Shown: positions 1-7,191 of the stretch, one piece after another
How the letters are laid out: the number at the start of each line of letters is the position of its first letter
How positions within the stretch are numbered: position 1 is the first letter of the stretch
Program-made: the position numbers and the translations under genes
DNA from: Chloroflexi bacterium RBG_16_51_16
GTDB lineage: Bacteria; Chloroflexota; Anaerolineae; Anaerolineales; Villigracilaceae
Length of the DNA stretch: 14,125 bases
Direction: 5' to 3'
Assembly: GCA_001796785.1 (NCBI GenBank)
Contig: MGNL01000006.1
Coordinates: forward strand, 1 to 14,125
The notes under the pieces: generated by a model
Told to the model about the DNA's origin: nothing
Databases searched by the model: none
What the model saw: only the letters and a program-made list of their open reading frames with translations

Positions 1-457
1 ATTGGATGTGGGAGTGTCCGACAAAACAAGAGCTTGTATCGAATTCAGCGAAATTGAGCCGGGCGGACAATGTATTCAGGACATATTCCCACAGAGGGTC
101 GCGTGGACTACCATGCGCAAGGGTTACCCCGGCACGAACCTGGACGGTTTGCTGCAGGGAACGCAGGAAATCCATGTTATCCGCGTTGAGCACCTTTTCA
201 TGCCTTTCAAGCGATCGGCGCGCATCCGGATTGAACGTCTCAAATGGAATCTTGCCGATCACCGCGGCATCATGGTTGCCCATCAGGCAGGTTAAATTGT
301 GGATTTCACGGATGCGGTCGACGACCAGGTTGGGATCAGGGCCATATCCAACCAGGTCGCCCAGGCACCAGGTTTCGTCCACCTCTCCCGCGTGGTCCAG
401 GACCGCCTCCAGGGCGGTGTAATTCGCATGAATATCGGAGATCACCAACACGCGCAT
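1..457 (-). CDS. Calcineurin-like metallophosphoesterase (partial, C-terminus cut off)
   Basis: This is the N-terminal 152 residues of a dinuclear-metal phosphoesterase of the YfcE/MJ0936-like class; the frame runs off the left edge. I can see the ordered family motifs: SDIH (D8, H10), LGDLVGYGPDP (GD at 33-34), MGNHD (N61, H62, D63), HGSPRD (H115) and GHSH (148-150). Together these supply essentially all the metal ligands of the fold. Whole proteins of this type are usually about 230-250 residues, so roughly a third is missing. There is no signal peptide, so it is probably cytoplasmic. The ATG lies 2 nt after the coaBC stop codon, and its G-rich ribosome binding site lies inside the end of coaBC, so it is the second gene of that transcript and probably translationally coupled. 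Its substrate cannot be read from the sequence; cyclic nucleotides, nucleotides or other phosphodiesters are all possible. Confidence 0.88.
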   Translation of the reverse strand, partial: MRVLVISDIHANYTALEAVLDHAGEVDETWCLGDLVGYGPDPNLVVDRIREIHNLTCLMGNHDAAVIGKIPFETFNPDARRSLERHEKVLNADNMDFLRSLQQTVQVRAGVTLAHGSPRDPLWEYVLNTLSARLNFAEFDTSSCFVGHSHIQ

Positions 458-459
458 GT

Positions 460-1671
460 TCACCCCACCAGATTAGCGATATATTTGATAACGGCTTCAG
501 CCACCTCGGATTTCTGCATAAGCGGGAGCGGTTCTTGCTTTCCATCCGGAAAGAGCAGGGTGACCCGGTTGGTATCGGCAGAAAACCCCGAACCTTTTTC
601 CGAAATGTCATTCGCGACCATGAGATCGAGTTGTTTGGATTTCATCTTCTCGGTTGCATTTTGGAGCAGGTCACGGCTTTCGGCGGCAAATCCAACAACG
701 CATCCCGGCCGATCCTTGGCAATCTTGATCGCGGCAACTTCTTTCAGGATATCCGGTGCGGCTTCAAATTCCACCTTTGGCACTCCATCTCTCTTTTTTA
801 ATTTATCCTGCGCGGAGTGCTTTGGTCGGAAATCCGCGGCTGCAGCTGCCATGATCAGCACATCCGAACCACGGCACGCAGACAGGACTGCGTTTTTCAT
901 TTCTTCTACGGTTTCGACCTTAATTATTTGCGTTCCGACCGGCGGTGGTATGGATGTGGGTGCGGAGATCAAGACCACCTGTGCTCCAGCGTCCAATGCA
1001 GCCTGGGCAAGCGCATATCCCTGTTTACCGGATGATCGGTTGGTCAGGACGCGTACCGGGTCGAATGGCTCCATTGTGCCACCTGCGCTTATAACCACCT
1101 TTTTACCTGCCAGTTGCCCCTGACGACCGAGGATAATCCGAAGGTGTCCGAGGATCTCGTCAGGTTCAAGCATGCGACCTTTGCCGGACAAACCCGAGGC
1201 TAGATGCCCTTCGGCAGGTCCAATGACCATTACGCCACGTCCACCGAGCTTTTCCAGATTTTCCCGCGTGGCTGGGTGCTCGAGCATGCCGCCATCCATG
1301 GCCGGTGCTACCAGCATCGGGCACGTCGCAGCGAGCGCTGTAATCGTAAGTAAGTTATCTGCATTCCCGTGGGCGAGCTTCGCGAGAGTATCCGCAGTGC
1401 AGGGCGCAATAACCAGCACGTCGGCGGATCTTCCAAGAGAGATATGCAGGACGTGGGCTTCGTTACCCCACAGATCATTATCCGTATAGGCACGGCGACC
1501 AGTCACAGATTGAAAGGTCAAAGGTGTAATGAATTTTTCACCCGCGGCTGTCAAGATGACTTCAACTTGAGCACCCGCCTGTGTGAGTTTCGATGCGAGA
1601 TCGGCGGCTTTATACGCTGCAATCGAACCGGTCACCCCGAGCAGGATGTGTTTCCCAGCGATCACAGTCAT
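460..1671 (-). CDS. coaBC: Bifunctional phosphopantothenoylcysteine decarboxylase / phosphopantothenate-cysteine ligase
   Basis: CoaBC (403 residues, full length) carries out two successive steps of coenzyme A synthesis in the cytoplasm: ligation of cysteine to 4'-phosphopantothenate, then FMN-dependent decarboxylation to 4'-phosphopantetheine. The N-terminal CoaC half (about 1-180) shows GVTGSIAAYKA (12-22), the catalytic His in LHISLG (H76), a long APCTADTLAKLAHG stretch and PAMDGGM (123-129). The CoaB half (about 188-403) shows SAGGT.EPFDPVR, NRSSGKQG (211-218), ADFRP (279-283), the KLKK lysine motif (290-293), GFAAE and VANDI. Two residues differ from the E. coli enzyme: Asn125 is Asp126 here and Cys158 is Ser159 (LASG). 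The start at 1671 gives the normal N-terminus. It has no Shine-Dalgarno but a TATAAT box 8 nt upstream. It heads a unit with the downstream phosphoesterase. Confidence 0.97.
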   Translation of the reverse strand: MTVIAGKHILLGVTGSIAAYKAADLASKLTQAGAQVEVILTAAGEKFITPLTFQSVTGRRAYTDNDLWGNEAHVLHISLGRSADVLVIAPCTADTLAKLAHGNADNLLTITALAATCPMLVAPAMDGGMLEHPATRENLEKLGGRGVMVIGPAEGHLASGLSGKGRMLEPDEILGHLRIILGRQGQLAGKKVVISAGGTMEPFDPVRVLTNRSSGKQGYALAQAALDAGAQVVLISAPTSIPPPVGTQIIKVETVEEMKNAVLSACRGSDVLIMAAAAADFRPKHSAQDKLKKRDGVPKVEFEAAPDILKEVAAIKIAKDRPGCVVGFAAESRDLLQNATEKMKSKQLDLMVANDISEKGSGFSADTNRVTLLFPDGKQEPLPLMQKSEVAEAVIKYIANLVG

Positions 1672-1678
1672 TCGGTGG

Positions 1679-1684
1679 ATTATA
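1679..1684 (-). promoter_or_regulatory. -10 box of a probable leaderless coaBC promoter
   Basis: A perfect TATAAT on the minus strand is followed by seven bases (CCACCGA) and then the coaBC ATG. With normal -10 to start-site spacing, transcription would begin at or within a base or two of the ATG, leaving no room for a ribosome binding site. No convincing -35 hexamer is seen 16-18 bp upstream. An AT-rich TTTATA lies there instead. Confidence 0.5.
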
Positions 1685-1765
1685 CCTTTTGTGAGGAGGA
1701 TTTATAAACGCATGGAGGATGGAAGATTTTAACTTTCCAAGATGGTCGCATTCTAATAAAATGTG

Positions 1766-1787
1766 ATTCACCGATCCAACGGTGAAT
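1766..1787 (-). terminator. Stem-loop after the GH130 gene, weak intrinsic terminator
   Basis: ATTCACCG (1766-1773) and CGGTGAAT (1780-1787) form a perfect 8-bp stem with a 6-base loop, starting 10 bp past the GH130 stop codon. Read on the minus strand it is followed by CACATTTTATT, which has some T bases but no uninterrupted run, so termination may be partial. It separates the carbohydrate unit from the coaBC promoter. Confidence 0.5.
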
Positions 1788-1797
1788 AGGCTGAGTA

Positions 1798-2757
1798 TTA
1801 GAGATTCGCTTTCAAAGAGTCATGCTCATCCAGCCAATCGAGCAACGCAGCGAGGCTGGCACTGGAGAGGCCAATTGAAGTATCGGCAGCCCCATAATAG
1901 AGATTCAAGGTATCCCCATCGCTTGCGAGAGTGTATCCACAAGGAAATACCACGTTATCCACATCACCCCGCCTTTCATAATTTTCCTCAGGTCCAAAGA
2001 TCCACTCGTCACCACGCTTCAGACATCGTTCGGGTGTCTCCAGGTCGAACAAAGCCAGGCCCACTCTATAGATCGAGCCGGCTGCTGTACGTTTGACTCC
2101 ATGATACAAAACCAACCATCCGCGGTTTGTTTCAACTGGAGGGGGTGAAAGGCCGATTTTATGTGCATCCCACCAGGCCCCCTTGCGAGCTTCCAGCATA
2201 AGCTTATGGCTGCCCCAATTGTGCAAGCCATGGGAATAGGAAATCCACATATTAGCAGACGGTGCGCTGGTCGGACGATGGATCAATGCCCATTGATCCT
2301 TGATCCGTCGGGGTAACAAGCAGGCATCCTTATCCTCAGGCTGCATGATGAGCCCATATCTCTCAAAAGAAGCGAAATCTTTCGTCAGGTAGAGGGCCAC
2401 CCCGGGACCCTCTGGTGAATAGGCGGTGCAAGCCACGGCATACTGGTCTAATTCAGGGATATGGGTGATGCGTGGATCTTCGATCCCCCACAATTCTTCC
2501 GGATGGTGCTCCGGATCCGGAAATAGGGTTGGCCGTCCATCGATCTGCCAGTTATCTACTCCGTTCGTCGAACGGGCGGCACACAGGTGTGAGATGCCGC
2601 GTCGATCTTCCACCCGGCATAACAGCAGGGTGGTCCCATCGGACAACAAGATTGCACCCGGATTAAAAACGCTATTGACTTCATAGGGCCAGTCCGACGC
2701 GCTAAGAATTGGGTTGGACTTGTACCGCTGGAGCAGTGGAGTGGGTCGTTTCTTCAT
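1798..2757 (-). CDS. GH130-family beta-mannoside phosphorylase/hydrolase-like protein (DUF377)
   Basis: A 319-residue single-domain protein of the GH130 five-bladed beta-propeller family, whose members phosphorolyse (or hydrolyse) beta-mannosides, releasing mannose 1-phosphate in the phosphorylases. Visible family blocks are RY..NPIL (11-18), FNPGA (31-35), RVEDRRG (48-54), GIEDPR (91-96, whose D94 is the expected proton-donor Asp), DKDACLLPRR (142-151), WWDAHKIG (195-202), LYHG (217-220), DNVVFPCG (267-274) and YYGAADT (287-293). No signal peptide is present, so it is likely cytoplasmic. The start ATG lies 56 bp inside the upstream glycosyltransferase gene and is preceded by an AAGG about 10 nt away. 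The conserved RY..NPIL block lies in the overlap, so a later start is unlikely. Phosphorylase versus hydrolase activity and the exact substrate are inference. Confidence 0.85.
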   Translation of the reverse strand: MKKRPTPLLQRYKSNPILSASDWPYEVNSVFNPGAILLSDGTTLLLCRVEDRRGISHLCAARSTNGVDNWQIDGRPTLFPDPEHHPEELWGIEDPRITHIPELDQYAVACTAYSPEGPGVALYLTKDFASFERYGLIMQPEDKDACLLPRRIKDQWALIHRPTSAPSANMWISYSHGLHNWGSHKLMLEARKGAWWDAHKIGLSPPPVETNRGWLVLYHGVKRTAAGSIYRVGLALFDLETPERCLKRGDEWIFGPEENYERRGDVDNVVFPCGYTLASDGDTLNLYYGAADTSIGLSSASLAALLDWLDEHDSLKANL

Positions 2758-5041
2758 TGTTATCAGCCTTGTCTGTGTTCATTTCATATTCTGCCAATTG
2801 GAGCTCCAGCAGTGATTGTAAGAATGCCAGGGTGGATTCTGCGCCCTGGTTCTCGTTAGGCCGGTCCTGGTGAAGACCGTCCCTGCAACCCCCTGTTGTT
2901 GGATCATAGACCGGCATGTTCAAGTCGTTACGGCCGAGGTACCACTCGAATGCACGCCTGGCTTCCGTTCGCCAGTATGCATCTCCGGTCAGCCGCAGTG
3001 CTTCCACACAGGCTGAGACCGTGGCTTGAGCTTCAACCGGTTGTTGGTCAAAGCGTGACCGAACGGCACCCCGTTGATAGAAGCCATTCGAACCAATGGG
3101 GACAAAATGACCTCTGTCGGAATTAGAGCGCTGTACACCCGTGAGCCAGCGCAATGAATCCAATCCGGCTGTGATCTTTGGCGTGCTTTGGTTCGGTTGA
3201 TCCGAGAGCAGCAACGCGTGAGACAGGGCGGCATTGCAGTAGGTCAGCTTTTCCTCGAACCAGCACCAATCATCCTGCCTGTTTTGATTGTATAAACTGA
3301 GTAATCGCTCAGAGAGTTCATCCTGCACCTGATTTGCCCGCCTGTCGCCTGCATACTTCTGTAAATATTCGTGGATCCCCAACAGGGCGAAAGCCCAGGC
3401 TCGCGGGCTGGTGGTAGGCAGGATCGCGAGCAGGGACTGCTGGAATAAGCGACTCGAGAGGTGGTGAAGAGCCGGGGTGGTTGAGTGTCTTAAAACCACA
3501 CCTAAGGCCCACAAAGAGCGCCCATGGCTATCATCCGAGCCTGTTTCATTCAGCCAGTGTCGTTGGTAATCCATAAAATTACGAAATCGGTGGGTTCCGG
3601 AGTCGTAGGCATATCCAAGGAAGGCAAGATATCGGTTGGCCAATCTCGCCCCATAAGGATTTCCCAGTTCTTCCAAATACATGCTAACAATCAAAGCACG
3701 GGCATTATCATCGGTTGTATATCCTTCGTCGTAATTAGGGATGGTAAACAATGCGTGTTGAAGGATGCCGGTTTGATCGGTCATATTGAAAAGATGATCG
3801 AGCTTGATTGGAGGCCATTCACCCAAACGTTTTTCGAGAGCTTTAGACCCGAACTCCGTGTTCCGGATTCGACGTCGTTCACGGCGGGCGCGTTCGAAGG
3901 TGTGCATATACGCGACAGCAACCTGTGGCCAGATCATATCCCTCCCATACAGGTATGCCTGCTTGCGCATGGCATTTCTTTCGGCTTCATGATCCAGCAA
4001 ATCAATGATCCGGTCAGCCAGTGCCTGCGGATCACGGAATGGGATCAATGTACCCCGGCCGTCATCCAAAACTTCCTCGGCATACCAGTAGGGTGTGGAC
4101 ACGACCGCTTTTCCCGCGCCCACAGTGTAGGCCAGGGTTCCGGAGGCGCTTTGCTCAGGATGGTTGTAAGGCGTAATGTAAATATCCGCTGCTCCGATGA
4201 ACTGCTTAAGCTCGTCCAGCTCAACAAATCGATTGAAGAACGCCACATTGCCCGCCACTCCCTTCTCCCTCGCCAGCCTTTGGAGAAACAGGCGGTATGT
4301 TTCTCCTTCATCGCGAAGAACATGCGGATGAGTAACGCCCAGTACGAAATAAACGACCTGCGGATAACGTTCCAGGATGGCTGGCAGGGCTTCGATCACA
4401 TTCTCGATCCCTTTATTGGCGGAGAGCAGGCCAAACGTCAGCAGAACCGTTTTGCCTTCTACACCGAAGATATCCTTGTAAAAACTTGGATCGACAAAGG
4501 GTACGTCCGGTATGCCATGCGGGATCACATCAATTCTTTCGGACGGCACGTGGTAGATTTCCTGAAGGAAGTTTTTTCCGCGGCTACTCATGACCACAAC
4601 CCGATCGGAAAGCGAGGTGACCTCCTGCATGACGCGGAGTTGCTCCGGATCGGGAGAATGGAGAATTGTATGCAAGGTTGTAACAACCGGAATGCGTATT
4701 TCCCTCAACAGAGCGAGGATGTGGCTCCCTGCCCGGCCGCCATAGATACCATATTCGTGCTGCAAACAGACGAGGTCGACGTTGTTGATGTTCAAGAAGT
4801 CGGCTGCCGTATGATATGAAGCAATATCCTTTTCATAAAGTTCGAATCGGACGCGCGCAGGGTATTCATAACCAGTATCCAGATCATTCACGGGTAAAAC
4901 GATACAGGAGGTATGCGGGTATGCTTCTGCGATGTTTTCGCACAAGTCGGTCGTGAACGTTCCGATTCCGCATTGACGGGGTAAATAACTACCAATAAAC
5001 GCAATCCGTTTGAGCGTAGTGTGGTTGGTTTTCTTCTGCAT
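2702..5041 (-). CDS. Two-domain protein: GT4 glycosyltransferase fused to a helical glycosidase-like domain
   Basis: A 779-residue cytoplasmic protein. Residues 10-390 are a GT-B fold GT4 transferase with PRQCGIGTFT (21-30), LQHEYGIYGG (93-102), HGIPDV (175-180), FGLLSANKGIE (203-213) and PEQSASGTLAY (295-305). The last stands where the E-x7-E nucleotide-sugar motif usually is, and the second Glu is not obvious. Residues about 410-755 look like an alpha/alpha-toroid, with QHA..IPNYDEGYTTDDNARAL (428-450), repeated helices ending in aromatic-rich loops, CWFEEKLTYCN, and a GRND..DPTTGGCRDGL segment. I know this fusion as a conserved unit often found beside GH130 proteins. The last 18 residues or so are encoded in DNA shared with the GH130 gene and look like an unconserved tail. 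Likely role: making or remodelling a mannose-containing glycan or glycolipid. Acceptor and linkage are unknown. The start is the first ATG; the AGGAAG upstream is rather distant. Confidence 0.85.
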   Translation of the reverse strand: MQKKTNHTTLKRIAFIGSYLPRQCGIGTFTTDLCENIAEAYPHTSCIVLPVNDLDTGYEYPARVRFELYEKDIASYHTAADFLNINNVDLVCLQHEYGIYGGRAGSHILALLREIRIPVVTTLHTILHSPDPEQLRVMQEVTSLSDRVVVMSSRGKNFLQEIYHVPSERIDVIPHGIPDVPFVDPSFYKDIFGVEGKTVLLTFGLLSANKGIENVIEALPAILERYPQVVYFVLGVTHPHVLRDEGETYRLFLQRLAREKGVAGNVAFFNRFVELDELKQFIGAADIYITPYNHPEQSASGTLAYTVGAGKAVVSTPYWYAEEVLDDGRGTLIPFRDPQALADRIIDLLDHEAERNAMRKQAYLYGRDMIWPQVAVAYMHTFERARRERRRIRNTEFGSKALEKRLGEWPPIKLDHLFNMTDQTGILQHALFTIPNYDEGYTTDDNARALIVSMYLEELGNPYGARLANRYLAFLGYAYDSGTHRFRNFMDYQRHWLNETGSDDSHGRSLWALGVVLRHSTTPALHHLSSRLFQQSLLAILPTTSPRAWAFALLGIHEYLQKYAGDRRANQVQDELSERLLSLYNQNRQDDWCWFEEKLTYCNAALSHALLLSDQPNQSTPKITAGLDSLRWLTGVQRSNSDRGHFVPIGSNGFYQRGAVRSRFDQQPVEAQATVSACVEALRLTGDAYWRTEARRAFEWYLGRNDLNMPVYDPTTGGCRDGLHQDRPNENQGAESTLAFLQSLLELQLAEYEMNTDKADNNEETTHSTAPAVQVQPNS

Positions 5042-5382
5042 CTGGAATACTCGTAGGCTTCCTGCCAGTCTTGGCTAAAAAAGTGTCTGTATCAAACTCA
5101 AGTTACCAGGATCCTGTGCCAGGATTCACTTCTAAACTTGTTTTTTTACCGCGAGGATCTTCCGGATCTACCCGTTAATAAGGCTGAATCTGTCCGATAT
5201 TTATACACCAAATCCAGAAGAACCACAATTCTATATATTTTGAAACGATTGATAGATTAACGATTCATTAAGTAGGATGGTTGATCGAATTACGTGTTAC
5301 TCCTCTGCGTACGCTTGAGCTGAATAAAGGATTTTTGGGTCGGAATGAATACCCTGTGGGTGTTCACACCTTGTTACGATCA
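5042..5382. other. 341-bp intergenic region upstream of the glycosyltransferase gene
   Basis: There is no open frame worth calling. The region is AT-rich. On the minus strand it holds one plausible promoter (5200-5228), a GGTG-TTCA-CACC mini-hairpin near the PEBP stop (about 5359-5370) that lacks a T-run, and a BamHI-like palindrome flanked by two CCAGGAT copies (about 5106-5125) that can fold as ATCCTG-TGC-CAGGAT. None is a convincing terminator, so PEBP read-through into the glycosyltransferase is possible. Confidence 0.4.
5200..5228 (-). promoter_or_regulatory. Candidate sigma-70-type promoter for the GT-GH130 unit
   Basis: On the minus strand TTGTGG (5223-5228) is followed after exactly 17 bp by TATAAA (5200-5205). 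The -10 matches the consensus at 5 of 6 positions and the -35 at only 3 of 6. It would give a 5' untranslated leader of about 150-155 nt before the start at 5041. Identified by eye only. Confidence 0.35.
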
Positions 5383-6021
5383 TTATTTACTAAACGTGCC
5401 CATTAATTCCGACTGCGCCAGGATATGACCTTCCATTCCTTTCAAGAGTTGATTCTTATCCGCGTTATCGGAAAGGGCGAGCATTGAATCCAACGCATAG
5501 AGCTTAAAGAAATATCGATGGGTTCCGGAGGGGGGACACGGTCCGTGATAACCGTGGCTGCGCGCCGAGGTGATTCCCTGCAAGCTGCCGTCAGCGAGGG
5601 CGGCGTTCGTCGGAACACCTTCATTCAACGATCTCGTTGAGGCTGGGATATTAAAGAGCACCCAATGCACCCAGGTGCCGACCGGCGCGTCTGGATCATC
5701 CATAATCAAGGCGAAGGATAGGGTTGCAACCGGAGGATCCGTCCATGCAAGGTGCGGTGAAACATCCTGGCCTCTGCAGGAATACTTTGCAGGTATCGGC
5801 TGGCCTGATGCAAAGGCAGTGGTTGACAGAGTGAGAGGCATGGATACCTCCTGGGTATCTGTTGTTAATGGTTTTTCTAAATTCGCGGGGTATTCAGTGA
5901 GCGTTGGTACACCAAGATCCGGGGATGGTCCGACTGCTGGAAAATTGCAGGCATTCATCCCAAGTGTAATGATCAGGATAATCAATCCTTTTTTCATTTC
6001 ATGGCTCTTTAACTTCATCAT
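5383..6021 (-). CDS. PEBP / YbhB-YbcL family (Raf kinase inhibitor-like) protein, probable lipoprotein
   Basis: A 212-residue phosphatidylethanolamine-binding-like protein. After a basic N-terminus there is a hydrophobic stretch (about 11-22) ending in GMNAC, so C25 is a plausible lipid-attachment site, although MNA is a poor lipobox. A Pro/Thr-rich linker follows and then the domain (about 60-211). It carries the family ligand-pocket motifs DDPDAP (108-113), HWVLFNIP (119-126) and GPCPPSGTHRYFFKLYALD (160-178). It would be an anchored, surface-exposed protein. Bacterial members bind small anionic or lipid-like ligands, but their role is poorly defined. The first ATG overlaps the upstream oxidoreductase stop as ATGA, which supports this start and translational coupling. 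A second in-frame ATG follows directly, and another at residue 9 is possible. The coupling to an oxidoreductase gives no clear functional link. Confidence 0.9.
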   Translation of the reverse strand: MMKLKSHEMKKGLIILIITLGMNACNFPAVGPSPDLGVPTLTEYPANLEKPLTTDTQEVSMPLTLSTTAFASGQPIPAKYSCRGQDVSPHLAWTDPPVATLSFALIMDDPDAPVGTWVHWVLFNIPASTRSLNEGVPTNAALADGSLQGITSARSHGYHGPCPPSGTHRYFFKLYALDSMLALSDNADKNQLLKGMEGHILAQSELMGTFSK

Positions 6022-7076
6022 TCTATCAAATCGTCGCGGGTTACGCCGGGAAATTGCATGATGAAGTCCGGTTCATACGCAAGGGAAGGGGTTTGAAAAC
6101 CGGGCTTGAAATCCGAGGAGAGGATGCGCTTCATTATCTCGACAGACGTAAGCGCGGTGAGCCGGTAAGGGGCCGGTGTGCGAAGTCGAGCGCGATGAAT
6201 TTCGTTGCCATCGCTTATCTCTGCAATGATAAGAGTGTAGCCTTCGTTGTTCTGCCACTCAGAAGGACCAGGGGGCAGAACCCATCCAACCAACCCGTTG
6301 ATTAAATTCTTAACAAAATGATTTGTTACCAAAGGTCCAAGCATGCGGCTGATCCGCATAAACCGGATCACGGTGGGGGGTAATGCCATATATGTCTCGA
6401 TATTGGGGATACCCGTGCTGTAAAAAGCCGTACTCACATCACCCCATCCAATGGACACCACGCGGCGCTTATGTTTCCCGAAATCAGCATCAAGCACCCG
6501 CCAGGCAGACGGTACAGCCGTAATTATTCCAGCCTCGCGAATGAATCCCGGCCGGTCCATCCTGCTAACAGCCGATCGGGCTGTGCCGCGCGAAATACCG
6601 CCGTGAACGTTGCTGATGAATATTTTCAAATGCGTGGCGTTCTTGAATCGCATGCCAAGATGCGCCGACAGGCAATCCGTCGGAACCACGTCCATCCCGG
6701 CTCCCGGCAGGAGCATAATGCGAGCCTGTTTTGCCTGGTCATCCAAGGCAACCAATTGTTCGAACCCATCCAAATCGCCGCTGATATCCACATAATGCCT
6801 GCGGGCGCGAAGGCAAGCCTGAACCATGGGAAGGCAGGTGTTCGTAAATGGACCTGCACAGTGCAGGACCGCCTTCACTCCGGTCAATGCATCATCCAAT
6901 GCGGAAGTGTCCTCGAGCGAAAAGCAGCGATGATCCAAGCCCAGTGCATTCGCTTGTTGCTTTAATCGATTTCCATTCCGACCTGCCAGCACCGGACGGA
7001 GTCCTATGCTAACCGCGTGTTTGGCGATGAGGCGACCGGTATAACCATAGGAACCATAGATGAGAAAACCAGTCAT
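6018..7076 (-). CDS. Saccharopine dehydrogenase-like NAD(P)-dependent oxidoreductase (trans-acting enoyl reductase type)
   Basis: A 352-residue protein with an N-terminal Rossmann fold: MTGFLIYGSYGYTGR (1-15), LAGRN (30-34), an acidic segment and an HCAGPF block. An HYVDISGD and LPGAGMDVVPTD centre follows, typical of the saccharopine dehydrogenase-like superfamily that includes membrane-associated trans-acting enoyl reductases of lipid synthesis. A moderately hydrophobic stretch (FVKNLINGLVGWVLPPGPSE) could touch a membrane. These proteins are usually not true saccharopine dehydrogenases, so lysine metabolism should not be assumed. I chose ATG at 7076 because the family N-terminus begins right there. 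An upstream TTG at 7124 would add 16 unrelated residues. The stop overlaps the PEBP start. A TATAAA (7107-7112, minus) 31 nt upstream could be its -10, or it may be read from the CoA-transferase genes 115 bp upstream. Confidence 0.82.
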   Translation of the reverse strand: MTGFLIYGSYGYTGRLIAKHAVSIGLRPVLAGRNGNRLKQQANALGLDHRCFSLEDTSALDDALTGVKAVLHCAGPFTNTCLPMVQACLRARRHYVDISGDLDGFEQLVALDDQAKQARIMLLPGAGMDVVPTDCLSAHLGMRFKNATHLKIFISNVHGGISRGTARSAVSRMDRPGFIREAGIITAVPSAWRVLDADFGKHKRRVVSIGWGDVSTAFYSTGIPNIETYMALPPTVIRFMRISRMLGPLVTNHFVKNLINGLVGWVLPPGPSEWQNNEGYTLIIAEISDGNEIHRARLRTPAPYRLTALTSVEIMKRILSSDFKPGFQTPSLAYEPDFIMQFPGVTRDDLIE

Positions 7077-7191
7077 CTGATCATTAATCCCAGAATCATG
7101 AAGCCTTTTATAAAAAAATCCCAAATAGATCCGAGTGAGTAACTCAGATTTCTTTGTAAATCACCCTCCGTAAAAGGACAAACTTGTCGTT

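Noticed and set aside
299..1123. A 274-codon plus-strand frame
   Set aside because: It is antisense to coaBC and the phosphoesterase start. The minus-strand reading gives unmistakable CoaBC motifs.
3524..4819. A 431-codon open frame on the plus strand
   Set aside because: It lies wholly antisense to the glycosyltransferase half of the two-domain gene, which has clear family motifs. The plus-strand product has no recognisable domain.
5106..5125. Terminator or operator at the ATCCTG-TGC-CAGGAT hairpin upstream of the glycosyltransferase gene
   Set aside because: The stem is only 6 bp. On the plus strand the T-run is about 13 bp away, and on the minus strand there is none.
7136..7146. TGAGTAACTCA perfect 11-bp palindrome between the beta subunit and the oxidoreductase gene
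   Set aside because: Short, without a T-run or a nearby promoter match, so chance is a sufficient explanation.
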